A DNA stretch of 64,000 nucleotides from Bradyrhizobium sp. ORS 278 (GTDB lineage: Bacteria; Pseudomonadota; Alphaproteobacteria; Rhizobiales; Xanthobacteraceae), in assembly GCF_000026145.1 (NCBI RefSeq), contig NC_009445.1, forward strand, positions 434,001 through 498,000, in the 5' to 3' direction. How positions within the stretch are numbered: the first letter of the stretch is position 1; each line of letters begins with the position of its first letter. This document shows positions 18,568 through 26,828 of this stretch, in pieces. The notes below the pieces were generated by a model that was given only the letters and a program-made list of their open reading frames with translations, did not search any database and was not told the DNA's origin. A program made the translations under genes and the position numbers.

Positions 18568-19899
18568 ATGAGTTCGACCTCCGACCGTCCGTTGCCGCGC
18601 TTCTCCGCCGTGCCGTCGTCGCGGCCGGGGCGGCTGTTGCGGCTGGGCGGGATCGCGGCGGGGATCGCGGGCGGGGTGGTGACGGACGGCTTGCGGCAGC
18701 TCGCACAGGGGCGGCGGCCCGGGTTGCCGGAGCTGCTGCTGGCGCCGGCGCAGGCGATGCGGCTCGCCAGCGGGCTTGCCGGACTACGCGGCGCGGCGAT
18801 GAAGCTCGGCCAGATGCTGTCGCTGGATCCGGGACTTGTGCTGCCGAAAGAGGCCGCGGCGCTGCTGGCGCAGCTGCAGGAGGCGGCGCCGCCGATGCCG
18901 CCGCCGCAGCTCGAGCGCGTGCTGGCGCGGGCCTGGGGGAGCGGCTGGCGCGCGCGCTTCAAGAGCTTCGAGATGCGGCCGTTCGCGGCGGCTTCGATCG
19001 GCCAAGTGCACCGTGCCGTGACGTCGGACGGGCGGCGCCTCGCCATCAAGGTGCAGTATCCCGGCGTCCGCGCCAGCATCGACAGCGACGTCGACAACAT
19101 CGCCGCGCTGCTGCGCCTGCCCGGCCTGCTGCCGCGCCAGATGGACATCTCGCCGCTGCTGTCCGCCGCCAAGGCGCAGCTGCACGCGGAGGCGGATTAT
19201 GCCGCGGAGGTCGCGCAGCTGCGCGCCTTCGGCGATTTTCTGCGCGACGATCCGCGCTTCGTGGTGCCTTCGCCGGTGACGGCGCTGTCGACGCCGGAGG
19301 TGCTGGCGATGGATTTCGTCGACAGCCGGCCGATCGCGTCGCTGGCGACCGCTGCGCCGAACCAGCGCGACGGCGCCATGACGGCGCTGATCGACCTGAC
19401 CATGCGCGAACTGTTCGTGTTCGGCGCGATGCAGACCGATCCCAATCCCGGCAATTTCCGCGTCACGCCGGACGGCACACGGATCGTACTGCTCGATTTC
19501 GGCGCCGTGCGGCCGATCGCGGCGGAGCTGCAGGCCTCATTCCGCGCTCTGCTGGCGGCCGGGCTCGATGCGGACCGCGCAGCGAGCCGCGCCGCCATGC
19601 AGACCATCGGCTATTTCGACGCAGCGACGGCGCCGCGCCATCAGGACGCGATCGTCGACATGTTCCTGCGGGCGATGGCGCCGCTGCGCCAGCGCGCGCC
19701 CTTCGATTTCGCGCGCCAGGACCTGCTGGCGGAGCTGCGCGACCGCGGCCTTGCGCTCGGCCTCGATCGCGACCTCATGCATGTGCCGCCGGCGGACACG
19801 CTGTTCCTCCACCGCAAGATCGGCGGGCTCTATCTGCTCGCGACGCAGCTGCGCGCGAAGGTGGATTGCGCGGCCTGCGTCGCGCCGTACCGCGCATGA
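18568..19899 (+). CDS. ABC1/AarF/UbiB-family atypical kinase
   Basis: 443 residues from the ATG at 18568. The ADCK/UbiB marks are present: the KxGQ motif as AAMKLGQMLS, the Ala-rich loop PFAAASIGQVHRA, the lysine in LAIKVQYPG, and the catalytic/metal loop QTDPNPGNF followed by VLLDFGAV. Family members support ubiquinone synthesis or lipid metabolism. It is unlikely to be the main UbiB because there is no C-terminal membrane pair and the neighbours are not ubi genes. Its stop overlaps the start of the photolyase-related gene (ATGA). Confidence 0.88.
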   Translation: MSSTSDRPLPRFSAVPSSRPGRLLRLGGIAAGIAGGVVTDGLRQLAQGRRPGLPELLLAPAQAMRLASGLAGLRGAAMKLGQMLSLDPGLVLPKEAAALLAQLQEAAPPMPPPQLERVLARAWGSGWRARFKSFEMRPFAAASIGQVHRAVTSDGRRLAIKVQYPGVRASIDSDVDNIAALLRLPGLLPRQMDISPLLSAAKAQLHAEADYAAEVAQLRAFGDFLRDDPRFVVPSPVTALSTPEVLAMDFVDSRPIASLATAAPNQRDGAMTALIDLTMRELFVFGAMQTDPNPGNFRVTPDGTRIVLLDFGAVRPIAAELQASFRALLAAGLDADRAASRAAMQTIGYFDAATAPRHQDAIVDMFLRAMAPLRQRAPFDFARQDLLAELRDRGLALGLDRDLMHVPPADTLFLHRKIGGLYLLATQLRAKVDCAACVAPYRA

Positions 19900-21116
19900 C
19901 GGGGAAGCTACCGATCGCCACCCGCGCGGCAGGGCTCGCGCGTTTGCAGACGGTGCTGCCGCGGCTCGGCCGCGCCTATGCGGCGGGACGCAACCATGAT
20001 CATGGGCCCGGCCGGCCGCAGGCGGTGTCGGGACTGTCGCCCTGGATCCGGCGGCGGCTCGTCACCGAGGAGGAGGTGGTGCGCGCCGCCGTGGCGGCGC
20101 ATGGCGGGGCGGCGGACAAGTTCGTCGAGGAAGTGATCTGGCGCGGCTATTTCAAGGGCTGGCTGGAGCGGCGGCCGCAGGTCTGGACGAGCTATCTACG
20201 CGGCCGCGACGCCGATCTCGAGCGCCTCGATAGCGACGGCGCGCTGCAGGCGCGCGTGGCGGCGGCGGAGGCCGGACGCACCGGCCTCGCATGCTTCGAC
20301 GCCTTCGCGCAGGAGCTCGTCGCCACCGGCATGCTGCACAACCATGCGCGGATGTGGTTCGCCTCGCTGTGGATCTTCACGCTCGGCCTGCCCTGGCGGC
20401 TCGGCGCGGATTTCTTTCTGCGTCATCTGCTCGACGGTGATCCGGCGTCGAACACGCTGGGCTGGCGCTGGGTGGCCGGGCTGCACACAAGGGGCAAGGT
20501 CTATGCGGCGACGGCTTCGAACATCGCGCAGTACAGCGCCGGCCGCTTCGCGCCGCGGCCGGAGGACATCGTGATCCCGGCGCAAGGACTGGAAGCCGAG
20601 GAGCCGGAGGGCCTGCCGTCGCTGCGGCCGCTGCGCGTGCTTATCGCGCCCCGGCGCGACGTGCCGTCGCTGTGGCTCATCACGGAGGAGGATTGCGGCC
20701 TTACCGATTTCGACTCCGACGGCTTCACCTGGCGCGGCGCGGCGACGCTGGCGGCCTCGCAGCTGCGCTCGCCGCGTCCGGTCGCGGAGCAGGTTGCGGC
20801 GTTCGAGGCGGCTGCGCTGCGCGATGGCACGACCCGTATTGGACTGACCGCCGCCGCGCTGAAGGCGGTGGATCCGGCGGCGCTGGTCGCCTGCGCGCAG
20901 GACGCCGGCGCGACGCAGATCGTCACCGCCGAGGTGCCGCAGGGGCCGCTGCGTGATTGGCTCGATGCCGCGGCGCCTGCGCTTGCGGCTGCTGGGCTGA
21001 CGCTCGCCGAATGGCGCCGGCCGTGGGACGCGACGCTGTGGCCGTTCGCGACGGCGGGCTTCTTCAAGGTGCGGGAGCGGATTCCACGGCTGCTGGCGGA
21101 CATGGGAATTGATTGA
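19896..21116 (+). CDS. Photolyase/cryptochrome-related FAD-binding protein, domains apparently permuted
   Basis: 406 residues from the ATG at 19896, overlapping the ABC1 kinase gene by 4 bp. The first 240 residues match the FAD-binding helical domain of photolyases: FVEEVIWRGYFKGW, HNHARMWFASLW and TLGWRWVAGLHTRGK. The usual N-terminal antenna (Rossmann) domain is absent from the front. The last 150 residues look like part of such a domain (RVLIAPRRDVPSLWLI, DAGATQIVTAEVPQG and a final GFFKVRERIPRLL). DNA repair is not assured; a photosensory or redox role is possible. It probably forms a unit with the kinase and the oxidase. Confidence 0.8.
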   Translation: MTGKLPIATRAAGLARLQTVLPRLGRAYAAGRNHDHGPGRPQAVSGLSPWIRRRLVTEEEVVRAAVAAHGGAADKFVEEVIWRGYFKGWLERRPQVWTSYLRGRDADLERLDSDGALQARVAAAEAGRTGLACFDAFAQELVATGMLHNHARMWFASLWIFTLGLPWRLGADFFLRHLLDGDPASNTLGWRWVAGLHTRGKVYAATASNIAQYSAGRFAPRPEDIVIPAQGLEAEEPEGLPSLRPLRVLIAPRRDVPSLWLITEEDCGLTDFDSDGFTWRGAATLAASQLRSPRPVAEQVAAFEAAALRDGTTRIGLTAAALKAVDPAALVACAQDAGATQIVTAEVPQGPLRDWLDAAAPALAAAGLTLAEWRRPWDATLWPFATAGFFKVRERIPRLLADMGID

Positions 21117-21270
21117 GTGCTGATGCCGTGATGGCTGTGCGGCGGAGTCGTCAAGTCGAGGCGGGGCCGGCGAGCGATCCCGGCGCGCTCGCGCAGACAA
21201 CCGCCGCGCGGCGGCACGCGCGGATTGACAAAGAGGGGCGGCATCGGGCCGGCCTCGCTGTAGACCTGAT

Positions 21271-22224
21271 ATGAGCTTGTCTGCCGATACACCGCTGCAC
21301 CCCATCGCCATCATCGGCGCCGGCATGGCCGGGCTCGCCTGCGCGCGGCGGCTGGCGGCCGCGGGGCAGGCGGTGGTGCTGTTCGACAAGGGCCGCGCGC
21401 CAGGCGGACGACTGGCAACGCGGCGCGCGGAGGACTTTCAGTTCGACCACGGCGCGCAATATGTCACGGCCCGTGACGACGGCTTCGCGGCCGATCTCGC
21501 CAATCTCGCTGCTGGCGGCTCAGCAGCTCCCTGGGAGGCTGGCGCCGCCGGCGCATGGGTCGGCACGCCCGGCATGTCGGCGCTGGCGCGGGCCTTCGCC
21601 GCCGGCTTGACGATCCACTGCGGCACACCGGTGACGGCGTTGACGCGCACACCCGATGGCTGGCGGCTGGAGGTCGGCGAGACCGCGCATCGCGCGGTCC
21701 GCGTGGTGCTGACGCTGCCGGCGCCGCAGGCGGCTTCGCTGCTCGGCGACGATCCCCTGGCGGCGCGGCTGGCGCCGGTGCGGATCGCGCCGTGCTAGAC
21801 CTTGATGGCGGCGGTGAGCGCGCCTGCGCCCTTCGTGGTCCGGCGCGATGACGCCGCAGACCTCGCCTGGATCGCGCATGATGGCGCCAAGCCCGGCCGC
21901 TCCGCGCAGGACGGGATCTCGACCTGGGTGGCGCAGGCGAGCGAAGCCTTCAGCATCACGCATCTGGAGCGCGCGCCCGAGGCGGTCCGGGCGCTGATGC
22001 TGCCATCCCTGCTGTCGGCGATCGGCAGTGACGTCTCCGCGGTGCGCTTCGCCGCCGCGCATCGCTGGCGCTTTGCGCGGGTCACCACGCCGCTTGGCAC
22101 GCCGTTCCTGCGCGATGAGTCCGGCACGCTCTATCTCGGCGGCGACTGGTGCCTCGCTGCGCGGGTCGAGGCCGCCCATGCCAGCGGATGCGCCATCGCC
22201 GATGCGCTGCTGGCCACGGCATGA
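21271..22224 (+). pseudogene. Renalase-like FAD-dependent oxidase broken by an in-frame TAG
   Basis: A Rossmann FAD motif AIIGAGMAGLACARRL opens the protein, followed by FDKGRAPGGRLATRR and FDHGAQYVTARD, typical of renalase-like NAD(P)-binding oxidases. At 21796-21798 a TAG interrupts the frame; the same frame continues without loss through TLMAAVSAPAPFVVRRDDA to LYLGGDWCLAARVEAAHASG, the family C-terminus. The stop lies where PCWTLM would be expected, so TGG to TAG is the simplest change. The upstream 175 codons could still give a truncated product without the substrate half. Confidence 0.82.
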
Positions 22225-22313
22225 AAGCGGCCTTGCACATCGCGCAACGCGCGGCGCGCCTCCACGCCGCGCGGCGAAGAAGATCGATATCACCAGGGTG
22301 GTCCGGGAAGGCG

Positions 22314-23489
22314 TCAGCCGATCCGGATCCACGCGCCCTTCGCTGCCGACGACCTCACCGCCGCATCGATGAACTTCACGCCGGCCAGGCCGTCCTCGAC
22401 CGTCGGGAACAGCACCTCGTGATGGGGCCTGTCTCCGGTTCTCGCGGCGCGGATGGCGTGCGCGGCCTCGGCATAGATGGTCGCAAAGCCTTCCAGATAA
22501 CCCTCGGGGTGGCCGGAGGGGATGCGGGTGACGCGCGCGGCCGCGCCGATCGCGCCGGCGCCACCGCGGGTGAGCAGCTGCTTGGGCCGACCATAGGGCG
22601 TGAACCAGAGCTGGTTCGGATTCTCCTGGGCCCATTCGAGCCCGCCCTTGCTGCCGGAGATGCGCAAACTCAGGCCGTTCTCGTGACCGACGGCGACCTG
22701 GCTCGCCCACAGCATGCCCTTGGCGCCTCCCTTCCAGCGCAGCAGGATCTGGACGTCGTCGTCGAGGCGCCGCCCCGGCACGAAGGTCGTCAGCTGCGCG
22801 AGCAGCTCATCGAGCGCGAGGCCGCTGACGAAGCAGGCGAGATTGTAGGCATGGGTGCCGATGTCGCCGATGCATCCGCCGGGTCCGGAGCGCGCTGGGT
22901 CGGTGCGCCACGCCGCCTGCTTGTGATCGCTCTGCTCCAGCCGCTCGGTCAGCCAGTCCTGCAGGTACTCCGCCTGCACCAGGCGGATGTCGCCGAGTTC
23001 GCCGCTCGCGACCATCGCGCGCGCCTGCCGCACCATCGGATAGCCGGTGTAGTTGTGCGTCACGACGAACACCTTGCCCGTCGATCGGACCAGCGCCACC
23101 AGCTCCTCGGCTTCCGCGACAGTCGTCGTCAGCGGCTTGTCGCAGATGACGTGGATGCCGGCGCGCAGGAAAGCTTTCGCAACGGGAGCATGCATGTGGT
23201 TCGGCGTGACGATCGCGACCGCCTCGATCCCGTCGGCGCGCGCGGCTTCGGCCCGGGCCATCTCTTCGAACGAGCCATAGGCGCGATCGTCGGCGATGCC
23301 GATCTCCTTCGCCGAGGCCTTGGCGCGGGCCGGATCGGACGCGAGCGCGCCTGCGATCAGCTCGAACTGGTCGTCGATCCGTGCGGCGATGCGGTGCACG
23401 GCGCCGATGAACGCGCCCTGTCCGCCGCCGACCATGCCGAGGCGTATGCGATCATGTCGGCCGGCCTCTTGGCTTGCTGTGATGGCCAT
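22314..23489 (-). CDS. Gfo/Idh/MocA-family oxidoreductase
   Basis: 391 residues. NAD(P)-dependent sugar or inositol dehydrogenase fold: the nucleotide motif GMVGGGQGAFIGAVH near residue 18, VTPNHMHAPVAKAFL and the catalytic-region ICDKPLTTTVAEAEEL motif (EKP type, here DKP). A His in IGDIGTHAYNLACF is conserved. It is 12 bp downstream of a sugar isomerase/epimerase gene, a common pairing for sugar or inositol catabolism. Substrate not determined. Confidence 0.9.
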   Translation of the reverse strand: MAITASQEAGRHDRIRLGMVGGGQGAFIGAVHRIAARIDDQFELIAGALASDPARAKASAKEIGIADDRAYGSFEEMARAEAARADGIEAVAIVTPNHMHAPVAKAFLRAGIHVICDKPLTTTVAEAEELVALVRSTGKVFVVTHNYTGYPMVRQARAMVASGELGDIRLVQAEYLQDWLTERLEQSDHKQAAWRTDPARSGPGGCIGDIGTHAYNLACFVSGLALDELLAQLTTFVPGRRLDDDVQILLRWKGGAKGMLWASQVAVGHENGLSLRISGSKGGLEWAQENPNQLWFTPYGRPKQLLTRGGAGAIGAAARVTRIPSGHPEGYLEGFATIYAEAAHAIRAARTGDRPHHEVLFPTVEDGLAGVKFIDAAVRSSAAKGAWIRIG

Positions 23490-23501
23490 CTGCTCCTCCG
23501 C

Positions 23502-24557
23502 TCAGGACAGGCCGAGCATCTTGCGGTTGGCCACGTCGTCGGCGCCCGAGCCGGCGAAATCATCGAATGCCTTCTCGGTCACTTCGATGATGTGGCTCCT
23601 GATGAAACCGGCGCCCTCGCGCGCGCCCTGCTCGGGATGCTTGATGGCGCACTCCCATTCCAGCACGGCCCAGCTGCCATAGCCGTATTGCGTCAGCTTG
23701 GAGAAGATCGCGCCGAAATCGACCTGGCCGTCGCCGAGCGAGCGGAAGCGGCCGGCCCGGTCAGCCCAGTTCTGGAAGCCGCCATAGACACCCTGGCGCC
23801 CGGTCGGATTGAACTCGGCGTCCTTGACGTGAAACGCCTTGATGCGCTGGTGATAGATGTCGATGTAGGCGAGGTAATCGAGCTGCTGCAGCACGAAATG
23901 CGAGGGATCGTACAGCAGGTTGGCGCGCGCGTGGTTGCCGACCCGCGACAGGAACATCTCGTAGGACACGCCGTCATGCAGGTCCTCGCCGGGGTGGATC
24001 TCGTAGGCGAGATCGACGCCATGCTCCTCGGCATGATCGAGGATCGGCCGCCAGCGCCGCGCCAGCTCGTCGAACGCCGCCTCGACGAGACCGGCCGGAC
24101 GTTGCGGCCACGGATAGATATAGGGCCACGCCAAAGCGCCGGAGAACGTCGCATGCGCGGTGAGGCCGAGCCGCCGGGATGCCCGGATCGCCCGCTTGAC
24201 CTGGTCGACCGCCCAATCCGTGCGCGCCGCCGGATTGCCGCGCACCTCGGGCACCGCGAACCCGTCGAAGGCCGCATCATAGGCCGGGTGAACGGCGACG
24301 AGCTGGCCTTGCAGATGTGTCGAGAGCTCGGTGATCGCCAATCCGTGACGCGCCGCGATGCCTTTCACCTCGTCGGCATAATCCTGCGACTCCGACGCCT
24401 TGTGCAGATCGAACAGTCTGCCGTCCCAACTGGGGATTTGCACCCCTTCATAGCCGAGCGAGGCCGCCCAGCCGCAGATCGAATCCCAGGAATTGAACGG
24501 CGCCGCATCCCCGGCGAATTGGGCGAGAAAGATCGCGGGTCCCTTGATCGGCTTCAT
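23502..24557 (-). CDS. Sugar phosphate isomerase/epimerase (AP endonuclease 2 family)
   Basis: 351 residues from MKPIKGPAIFLAQF at 24557, preceded by a GAGGAGAGC ribosome site; the frame is open further upstream but not protein-like. A TIM barrel with metal-site residues visible in LAYEIHPGEDLHD, LLYDPSHFVLQQLDY, KAFHVKDAEF and the final WAVLEWECA. First gene of a two-gene unit with the Gfo/Idh oxidoreductase. Confidence 0.9.
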   Translation of the reverse strand: MKPIKGPAIFLAQFAGDAAPFNSWDSICGWAASLGYEGVQIPSWDGRLFDLHKASESQDYADEVKGIAARHGLAITELSTHLQGQLVAVHPAYDAAFDGFAVPEVRGNPAARTDWAVDQVKRAIRASRRLGLTAHATFSGALAWPYIYPWPQRPAGLVEAAFDELARRWRPILDHAEEHGVDLAYEIHPGEDLHDGVSYEMFLSRVGNHARANLLYDPSHFVLQQLDYLAYIDIYHQRIKAFHVKDAEFNPTGRQGVYGGFQNWADRAGRFRSLGDGQVDFGAIFSKLTQYGYGSWAVLEWECAIKHPEQGAREGAGFIRSHIIEVTEKAFDDFAGSGADDVANRKMLGLS

Positions 24558-24856
24558 CGCATGCTCTCCTCTCGCGTGGATTGGCGCGTGCTGGCGGGGC
24601 GCGATGGTGCCACCGCTCCGGCGCGTCCGCCATGCCGGAACCGCCGCGCATTTCACGGCCAGTCTCAATTTGCAGCACTGGTCGCCGAGGACGACGGGGA
24701 AAAGGCCGTTGATTGCGGCGATCCGGGGACCCGGGATCTGATCAGCCAGGATATAAGGAGCCAAGTCGATCGCGGTCGCAAGGCTCGTGAGCTCGCTCCG
24801 GGGCCGGGCAAGGCGCGAGAGGCCGCTTCGAGACCTGCTGTAACGGACGCTGACCA

Positions 24857-25603
24857 GTGAACCAGACCTCCACTTCCGATCCTGCCGCGCTCGATAAGCT
24901 GAAGGGGCGCATCCAGGCCCTTCGCGCCAAAACCATCGCCAATGGCTGCACCGAGGAGGAGGCGCTGGCGGCGGCGGCCAAGGTGGCCGAGCTGCTCGAC
25001 CGCCACGATCTGTCATTGTCCGACCTCGAGCTGAAGGCCTCGTCCTGCGAGCGCAAGGTTTACGAGACCCATCGCAAGAAGCGCATTCCGATCGACGATT
25101 GTATCGGCGCCATCGCGCTGTTCTGCGATTGCCGGGTGTGGCGCGAGAAGAACGCCGCCGGTGACAACATCTACGTGTTCTTCGGGCTGCCGGCCGATGT
25201 CGAGGTCGCGCATTATCTGACCGAGCTGATCGACAATTCCGTGCGCGCCGAGCTCGGCCGCTACAAGACCTCGATCGACTACGCCCGCTTCCGTCACCAG
25301 GACCGTCACCTCGCCAATGCCTCCTTCGCGCTCGGCATGGTCGCCTCGGTCGCCGAGCGGCTGGTGGCGATGAAGAAGGATCGCGACCAGGCCAACGCCT
25401 CGACCGGCCGCGGCCTGGTCGTGCTCAAGACCTCGGTGGTCGATGCCGAGTTCGGCAAGCTCGCTCTGAACCTGCGCTCCGCCCGCAGCACCAGCCGGAC
25501 GGTGTCGATGACGGCGTATGAGGCCGGCGGCGCGGCGGGAGCCACGGTGGCGATCAGTCCGGGCGTTGGCACTTCGTCCCGCGGCGGCGGAAGAGGCGGC
25601 TGA
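24857..25603 (+). CDS. DUF2786 domain protein
   Basis: 248 residues from GTG at 24857. The N-terminal DUF2786 segment (about 10-52) reads LDKLKGRIQALRAKTIANGC and EEEALAAAAKVAELLDRH. A second domain of about 130 residues follows (CDCRVWREKNAAGDNIYVFFG), and the C-terminus is Gly-rich. The function of this family is not known. It is divergent from the isomerase gene, with 300 bp between them in which I see no further gene. Confidence 0.78.
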   Translation: MNQTSTSDPAALDKLKGRIQALRAKTIANGCTEEEALAAAAKVAELLDRHDLSLSDLELKASSCERKVYETHRKKRIPIDDCIGAIALFCDCRVWREKNAAGDNIYVFFGLPADVEVAHYLTELIDNSVRAELGRYKTSIDYARFRHQDRHLANASFALGMVASVAERLVAMKKDRDQANASTGRGLVVLKTSVVDAEFGKLALNLRSARSTSRTVSMTAYEAGGAAGATVAISPGVGTSSRGGGRGG

Positions 25604-25697
25604 GCGCGTGGCTGCTCATGGGGCTGGTGTGCAGGCATGGGATATCCGCCCTTGCGGGTTCGATGATCTGCATTCCCATCTCTCCAAGGAGACGACC

Positions 25698-26270
25698 GTG
25701 ACACAGACTCCGTTCCCCGTCCTTGCGACGCAAAGATTGCGATTGCGCGCCATCGCGCTGGATGACCGGGAGCGCTATCAGGACCTGCTGTCGATCCCAG
25801 ACGTGACGCGCTACGCGAACATTGCCTTTGCGCCAAACGAAGAGCAGACCAGCGACATGCTGAAAAAAATGGCTGAGATGTTCGACGCCGGTACCGGATG
25901 TTCCTGGATCATCGAAGATGCTGTGACGAACGATTTCGTGGGCGCCGTTCGGTTCAACTATTTCTTCAAGCATGCGCGCGTCGGTGGCGTCGGGTACGAG
26001 ATCCACCCGCGCTATTGGGGGCGTGGCGTTATGACCGAAGCGTTGCGGGTCGTCGTCAGCACCGGGCACGCAATATTCGACCTGAACCGTATCGAGGCGT
26101 GGACTGTCCCAGGAAACGGCGCCTCCGATCGTGTGCTCCAGAAGGCCGGTTTTGTGCTCGAAGGGGTTCAGCGTCAGAAGGGATCGTTCAGAGGCGTGCT
26201 TCACGATGTGCGTCTGTTCGCGCGGCTTGCGTCGGATCCGATGCCGCCGGGTCCTGATGACGGTCACTAA
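25698..26270 (+). CDS. GNAT family N-acetyltransferase
   Basis: 190 residues from GTG at 25698, chosen because AAGGAGA lies 6 bases upstream (25686-25692) and the fold starts at once (FPVLATQRLRLRAI). RimJ/RimL-type acetyltransferase: YEIHPRYWGRGVMTEALR is the acetyl-CoA loop and GASDRVLQKAGFVLEGVQR the terminal helix. Substrate unknown. Confidence 0.88.
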   Translation: MTQTPFPVLATQRLRLRAIALDDRERYQDLLSIPDVTRYANIAFAPNEEQTSDMLKKMAEMFDAGTGCSWIIEDAVTNDFVGAVRFNYFFKHARVGGVGYEIHPRYWGRGVMTEALRVVVSTGHAIFDLNRIEAWTVPGNGASDRVLQKAGFVLEGVQRQKGSFRGVLHDVRLFARLASDPMPPGPDDGH

Positions 26271-26366
26271 CCGAGCCGCAACCATGTCCGAAACTGCCGG
26301 ACTTTCGTCATCCGGTTGCGACGCAATTGCATGTAGCCTGTGCGCTTCCAATCGAGGTGCTGTGCC

Positions 26367-26816
26367 ATGACGACAATTCGCGTGAACGGCCGCGACCATG
26401 AGGTTGCGGTGGAGGCGGATACGCCGCTGCTCTGGGTGCTCCGGGACACGCTGGGGCTGACGGGGACCAAATATGGCTGCGGCATCGCGCAATGCGGCGC
26501 CTGCACGGTCATGATCGACGGTCAGGCGACGCGTTCGTGCCAGGTTCCGATCGAGAGCATCGGCTCCGCCGAGATTCGCACCATCGAGGCGATCGAGCAG
26601 GATGCAACCGGCCGCAAGGTCGTCGAGGCCTGGGTCGCCGACCAGGTGCCGCAATGCGGCTATTGCCAGTCCGGCCAGGTGATGGCCGCGACCGCGCTGC
26701 TGACGCAAAATCCGAAGCCCTCTGACTCCGACATCGCCGACGCGATGACCAATCTCTGCCGTTGCGGCACCTACAACCGCATCGCCGCGGCGATCCGCCG
26801 CGCGGCGCAGGCCTGA
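26367..26816 (+). CDS. (2Fe-2S)-binding subunit of a molybdenum hydroxylase (IorA-like)
   Basis: 149 residues from MTTIRVNGRDHEV. Carries two [2Fe-2S] clusters: the plant-type set YGCGIAQCGAC plus the later C of the same domain, and the C-terminal set PQCGYCQSGQ with NLCRCGTYNRI. It passes electrons from the molybdopterin subunit encoded 12 bp downstream. The two-subunit layout without a FAD subunit matches isoquinoline 1-oxidoreductase-type or related aldehyde-oxidising enzymes. Confidence 0.93.
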   Translation: MTTIRVNGRDHEVAVEADTPLLWVLRDTLGLTGTKYGCGIAQCGACTVMIDGQATRSCQVPIESIGSAEIRTIEAIEQDATGRKVVEAWVADQVPQCGYCQSGQVMAATALLTQNPKPSDSDIADAMTNLCRCGTYNRIAAAIRRAAQA

Positions 26817-26828
26817 GGAGACCGGCTC

